NCBI GenBank assembly: GCA_001786365.1
Contig: MFWK01000004.1
Coordinates: forward strand, 1-8,393
Length of the DNA stretch: 8,393 bases
Direction: 5' to 3'
DNA from: Candidatus Nomurabacteria bacterium RIFOXYD2_FULL_35_12
GTDB taxonomy: Bacteria; Patescibacteriota; Minisyncoccia; Phycocordibacterales; UBA9973
The position numbers and the translations under genes were made by a program. Below the pieces are notes generated by a model. That model did no database searches, was not told the DNA's origin, and saw nothing but the letters and a program-made list of their open reading frames with translations. Shown here piece by piece: positions 6,012 through 8,393 of the stretch; position 1 is the first letter of the stretch; every line of letters starts with the position of its first letter.

Positions 6012-6773
6012 TTAATCTAAAGCTTTGATTTCACAAAATTTTTTTAGAGTCTCTAATTTTAACATATCACCAATTTTAGATACCAAATGTATCCCACCAC
6101 TGCTCTTGAATTCTACAGGATACTCATACATTTTATTATAAAAATGAGAAATAGCAACATAAGAGGACAAGGATCCAGTACCACATGACTTTGTTTCATT
6201 AAAAACTCCTCGTTCATAAGTCTTTATTAAAAAATGTAAATCATCTATCTTTTTAATTACATCAACATTCACCCCACCAAGATAGTTTCTTTGTAGCTTT
6301 TCCCCAGTAGCGATTAAATCAAAACTATTGAAATCACCAACTAAAAAAATTATATGGGGTTCACCAACTCTAATAAACAAGCAATTCTTCTCAGAATTGA
6401 TTTCTTTAACATCTGATAGTTTTATGTCTATTAATATTGCTTGTTTTTCTGAGTTACCTTCAATTATAACAGAACCGCCTTTCATTTTTACTTTTCCTTT
6501 ATTTAGTCCTAAAAGATAAGTAACTAAAAGTAATCCATTTCCACAAGAATCTGATTCTGATCCATCCTTCTCAAATATTTCTATAGAAATATCAAAACCT
6601 TTTACATCCCCTATAAAAAGAGCTGAATCAACATTATATTTAATAATATTTTTTTTAGAAAAATCAGATTTTTGTTGCTTATCTACATTTATATTTCTAC
6701 AATCTAAAATGATAAAACTATTACCGCAACAGCTACCAATATATTTTTTTGCTTTATCAAAATTTATACTCAT
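6012..6773 (-). CDS. DapF-fold amino-acid epimerase/racemase, diverged
   Basis: About 253 residues with the two-lobe arrangement of the PLP-independent diaminopimelate epimerase family. From ATG 6773: a GNSFIILD segment near 17-24 matches the GNDFxxxD start of DapF, and DGSESDSCGNG carries the first catalytic Cys (C77). GEPHIIFLVGD matches GNPHxV, GGVNVDVI matches the xNVxFV strand, and YERGVFNETKSCGTGSL carries E187, R188 and the second Cys (C197). Both thiols for two-base racemisation are present, so an active enzyme is likely. The substrate is uncertain: the sequence departs from canonical DapF in several places (CCGNSF for GxGNDF) and no lysine or DAP genes are near. I prefer ATG 6773, two bases after the stop of the upstream gene; an alternative TTG start at 6785 would overlap it by 10 bases. 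Operonic with the ATP-grasp gene. Confidence 0.8.
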   Translation of the reverse strand: MSINFDKAKKYIGSCCGNSFIILDCRNINVDKQQKSDFSKKNIIKYNVDSALFIGDVKGFDISIEIFEKDGSESDSCGNGLLLVTYLLGLNKGKVKMKGGSVIIEGNSEKQAILIDIKLSDVKEINSEKNCLFIRVGEPHIIFLVGDFNSFDLIATGEKLQRNYLGGVNVDVIKKIDDLHFLIKTYERGVFNETKSCGTGSLSSYVAISHFYNKMYEYPVEFKSSGGIHLVSKIGDMLKLETLKKFCEIKALD

Positions 6774-6775
6774 AT

Positions 6776-8098
6776 CTATATCCAACCCCAGTTTTTAAGT
6801 AATTTTTGATCTTTTCTTATAAATCTTGTTCCTATATCTGTTCTATAAAATGATTTAGGGATAATTATTTTATTTATTATTTTGTATACTTTTTCTCGAG
6901 CTTTTTGAACCGTTTTATTAATTCCAGTTACATAGAGAACATACCCCAAGTTTCCTGCGGTATAGTATGGGTGTTCTGTTGTTTTTTTTGCTGATACTCC
7001 TTCAAATCGTACATGTGAAAATTCTTTTTTTGACATTTCTTTTAAAAATATATTTACATCGCTATTTATAATATTTTTATCATTTGTTCTGTATGGAAAT
7101 GGTGGAACAGTTAGCGCTACATTTATAGCATATCCTTTTTTATATTTAAGATTATAATCTTCTCCTTTTGCTAGAGAAAGAAAGAAATCACTCCAAGGAG
7201 AAGTATGTATTTCCCCTTGTGTCTCGATTGTGGAGGACCCAAATCTTGATGTAATTTCTAATGGATAAATTTTGTTTTTATTTACAATACAATTTATATC
7301 AATGTATCCTTTGTAATTACTTTTTTCTAAATGTGGTTTAATTTTAGCGAGAGTTTGCTGAAATAATTTATTTTTATCATTTTTTTCATACCACATTAAT
7401 GTCCCAGTTTCTCCTCCCAAAGGTCCAATATCATCATTTTCAAGATGTTTGTGTTCAAAATTTATAACCGATGGACCTAACCATTGTTTCCCATTAAAAA
7501 ATCTACCAATAGCTATTTCAACACCATCAGTTTTTTTTTGAAGTGATACTTTACAAGAACCACCCAGAACATTTTTGTAATTTTCTAACACACTTATCAT
7601 ATCGGATCCATCTTTAATATTTCCAATGTAATTTAATGTAGTATTATGATCATTTTGTTTTGCAACCCATTCACCTTTATTTTTCTTAACAAATGCTATA
7701 GCTGATTTAATAGTAAAACTTTTTGTATCAAAATCATGGCTAAATACTCCGGCATTTTTTAAAATTTTTTGGCCATATATTCTATCTAGCTCAAGAAGGT
7801 CTCCATCACCACTACCGCCAACTACTAAATACCCGTCTTTTCTTAACTTGTCTTGAGTTTTACCGTACCCAACGTCATCAAAAATAATTAAACCATCTTT
7901 TCCAACCCAAACTAATTCTTTTTTCCAATTACTGGTCTTTCTGACAATCCCATCAAGGCATTGTTTTTGTCCTTTATCTTTAATAAATAATTTTACATCA
8001 CAACCTTCCTGTTTTAATCTGTACGATAAATCTCCCGATATTAATTCTCGAGATATAAATAAAATTCTTAATTTTTTTTTATTTGCTAAAGATTTCAT
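6776..8098 (-). CDS. PurD-like ATP-grasp ligase of unknown substrate
   Basis: 440 residues, close to the length of phosphoribosylamine-glycine ligase (PurD), to which it is collinear. Landmarks: GGSGDGDLLELDRIYGQKIL (94-113), K147 in EWVAKQND, DGVEIAIGRFFNGK (191-204), GPLGGETGTL (225-234, for PurD GPNTGGMGAY), YIDINCIV (265-272), the metal-binding PLEITSRFG (279-287, for VLEFNARFGDPE), and the C-terminal GYVLYVTGINKTVQKAREKVY and FYRTDIGTR, almost as in PurD. The N-terminal GSGGREHAL motif that cradles phosphoribosylamine is missing (FISRELISGDLSYRL in its place). An acyl-phosphate amide-bond ligase joining a carboxylate to an unknown amine is therefore more likely than glycinamide ribonucleotide synthesis. 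It lies 14 bases after speD, and its stop is 2 bases before the ATG of the epimerase-like gene. No ribosome-binding site is evident. Confidence 0.8.
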   Translation of the reverse strand: MKSLANKKKLRILFISRELISGDLSYRLKQEGCDVKLFIKDKGQKQCLDGIVRKTSNWKKELVWVGKDGLIIFDDVGYGKTQDKLRKDGYLVVGGSGDGDLLELDRIYGQKILKNAGVFSHDFDTKSFTIKSAIAFVKKNKGEWVAKQNDHNTTLNYIGNIKDGSDMISVLENYKNVLGGSCKVSLQKKTDGVEIAIGRFFNGKQWLGPSVINFEHKHLENDDIGPLGGETGTLMWYEKNDKNKLFQQTLAKIKPHLEKSNYKGYIDINCIVNKNKIYPLEITSRFGSSTIETQGEIHTSPWSDFFLSLAKGEDYNLKYKKGYAINVALTVPPFPYRTNDKNIINSDVNIFLKEMSKKEFSHVRFEGVSAKKTTEHPYYTAGNLGYVLYVTGINKTVQKAREKVYKIINKIIIPKSFYRTDIGTRFIRKDQKLLKNWGWI

Positions 8099-8112
8099 CT
8101 TAAAATCAAAAG

Positions 8113-8393
8113 TTATACAAGATTCTCTGCCGGATAACTTGTCCCTCGTTTAATAAAATGAGTCTCTACTTCAGATAATTTAAAAGTCTTAGTAAAATAA
8201 TTTACAATTTTTTGTACATCCAATCCATTTCTACAGGAATAGACATCTGCACTCATAAAACGGCGTTTAGGAAAAGTATGTATTGATATATGGCTTTCCG
8301 CAATTATAACAACCCCACTCCAACCACCTGGGTCTTTTGACCAATTACCTGGAGCTGAAACCACCATTGGTTTTGAAAGCATTTTCATACCAA
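8113..8393 (-). CDS. speD: S-adenosylmethionine decarboxylase, 5' end missing
   Basis: Pyruvoyl-dependent enzyme that makes decarboxylated SAM, the aminopropyl donor for spermidine-type polyamines. The reading frame is open to the right edge (codons ?TT, GGT before the ATG at 8388), and the sequence around that Met (GMKMLSKP) is internal to the family, so the true start is beyond the window. The self-cleavage site is in IIAESHISIHTFP, between Glu and Ser. From that Ser, the conserved His lies 5 residues on (IHTFP) and the conserved Cys 20 residues on (VYSC). This spacing equals S63/H68/C83 of the Thermotoga maritima enzyme, so about 31 N-terminal residues should be missing. All processing and catalytic residues visible here are intact. 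First visible gene of the minus-strand cluster with the ATP-grasp and epimerase-like genes. An aminopropyltransferase (speE) is not in the window. Confidence 0.92.
   Translation of the reverse strand, partial: GMKMLSKPMVVSAPGNWSKDPGGWSGVVIIAESHISIHTFPKRRFMSADVYSCRNGLDVQKIVNYFTKTFKLSEVETHFIKRGTSYPAENLV

Noticed and set aside
6774..6785. TTG at 6785 as the start of the DapF-like gene
   Set aside because: An ATG four codons later, just after the upstream stop, gives the family-typical N-terminus; the TTG adds only MDID inside the upstream gene. It cannot be excluded.
8386..8388. ATG at 8388 as the true speD start
   Set aside because: The frame remains open to the window edge and the family has about 31 more residues before this point, so this Met is internal.

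Overview
The window looks like a piece of a small, AT-rich bacterial genome of the Patescibacteria/CPR type (Parcubacteria-like). Supporting signs are the compact gene packing (longest non-coding stretch about 70 bases), nearly absent Shine-Dalgarno sequences, promoters placed so that transcripts are leaderless, a DNA polymerase I with a shrunken proofreading domain, and short palindromic elements inserted in frame in a gene. The lineage is an inference from these traits. The standard code is used: TGA ends the gene at 4105-4299, so this is not a TGA-glycine lineage.

Left part (1-3687): the 5' three quarters of polA on the minus strand runs off the left edge and is divergent from a complete pilB-type type IV pilus assembly ATPase on the plus strand. 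The two share a 38-base intergenic region with a perfect dyad that contributes a TATAAT box to each strand. polA carries two in-frame palindromic insertions. One is a 50-base element flanked by TTTA direct repeats that adds exactly 18 codons inside the 5' nuclease domain. The other is a 137-base nested palindrome that adds about 47 codons in the linker before the polymerase part.

Middle part (3707-5999): on the minus strand, a 64-residue protein resembling the DUF5678 group overlaps by ATGA a small retropepsin-like aspartyl protease. The pair has its own strong promoter, with a -35 box lying exactly in the centre of a 9-bp dyad. Upstream of it, on the same strand, is an orphan multi-pass membrane histidine kinase with an aberrant H-box.

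Right part (6012-8393): three tightly packed minus-strand genes encode an S-adenosylmethionine decarboxylase (speD, 5' end beyond the window), a PurD-like ATP-grasp ligase lacking the usual N-terminal PurD motif, and a diverged diaminopimelate-epimerase-fold protein with both catalytic cysteines. The kinase follows 12 bases later, so all four could be one transcript. No purine or lysine pathway genes are nearby. The combination of an aminopropyl-donor enzyme, an ATP-dependent ligase and an amino-acid epimerase/racemase therefore suggests an uncharacterised small-molecule pathway. This cluster and the polA insertions are the most interesting items. No tRNA, rRNA, CRISPR array, transposase or prophage gene was seen.
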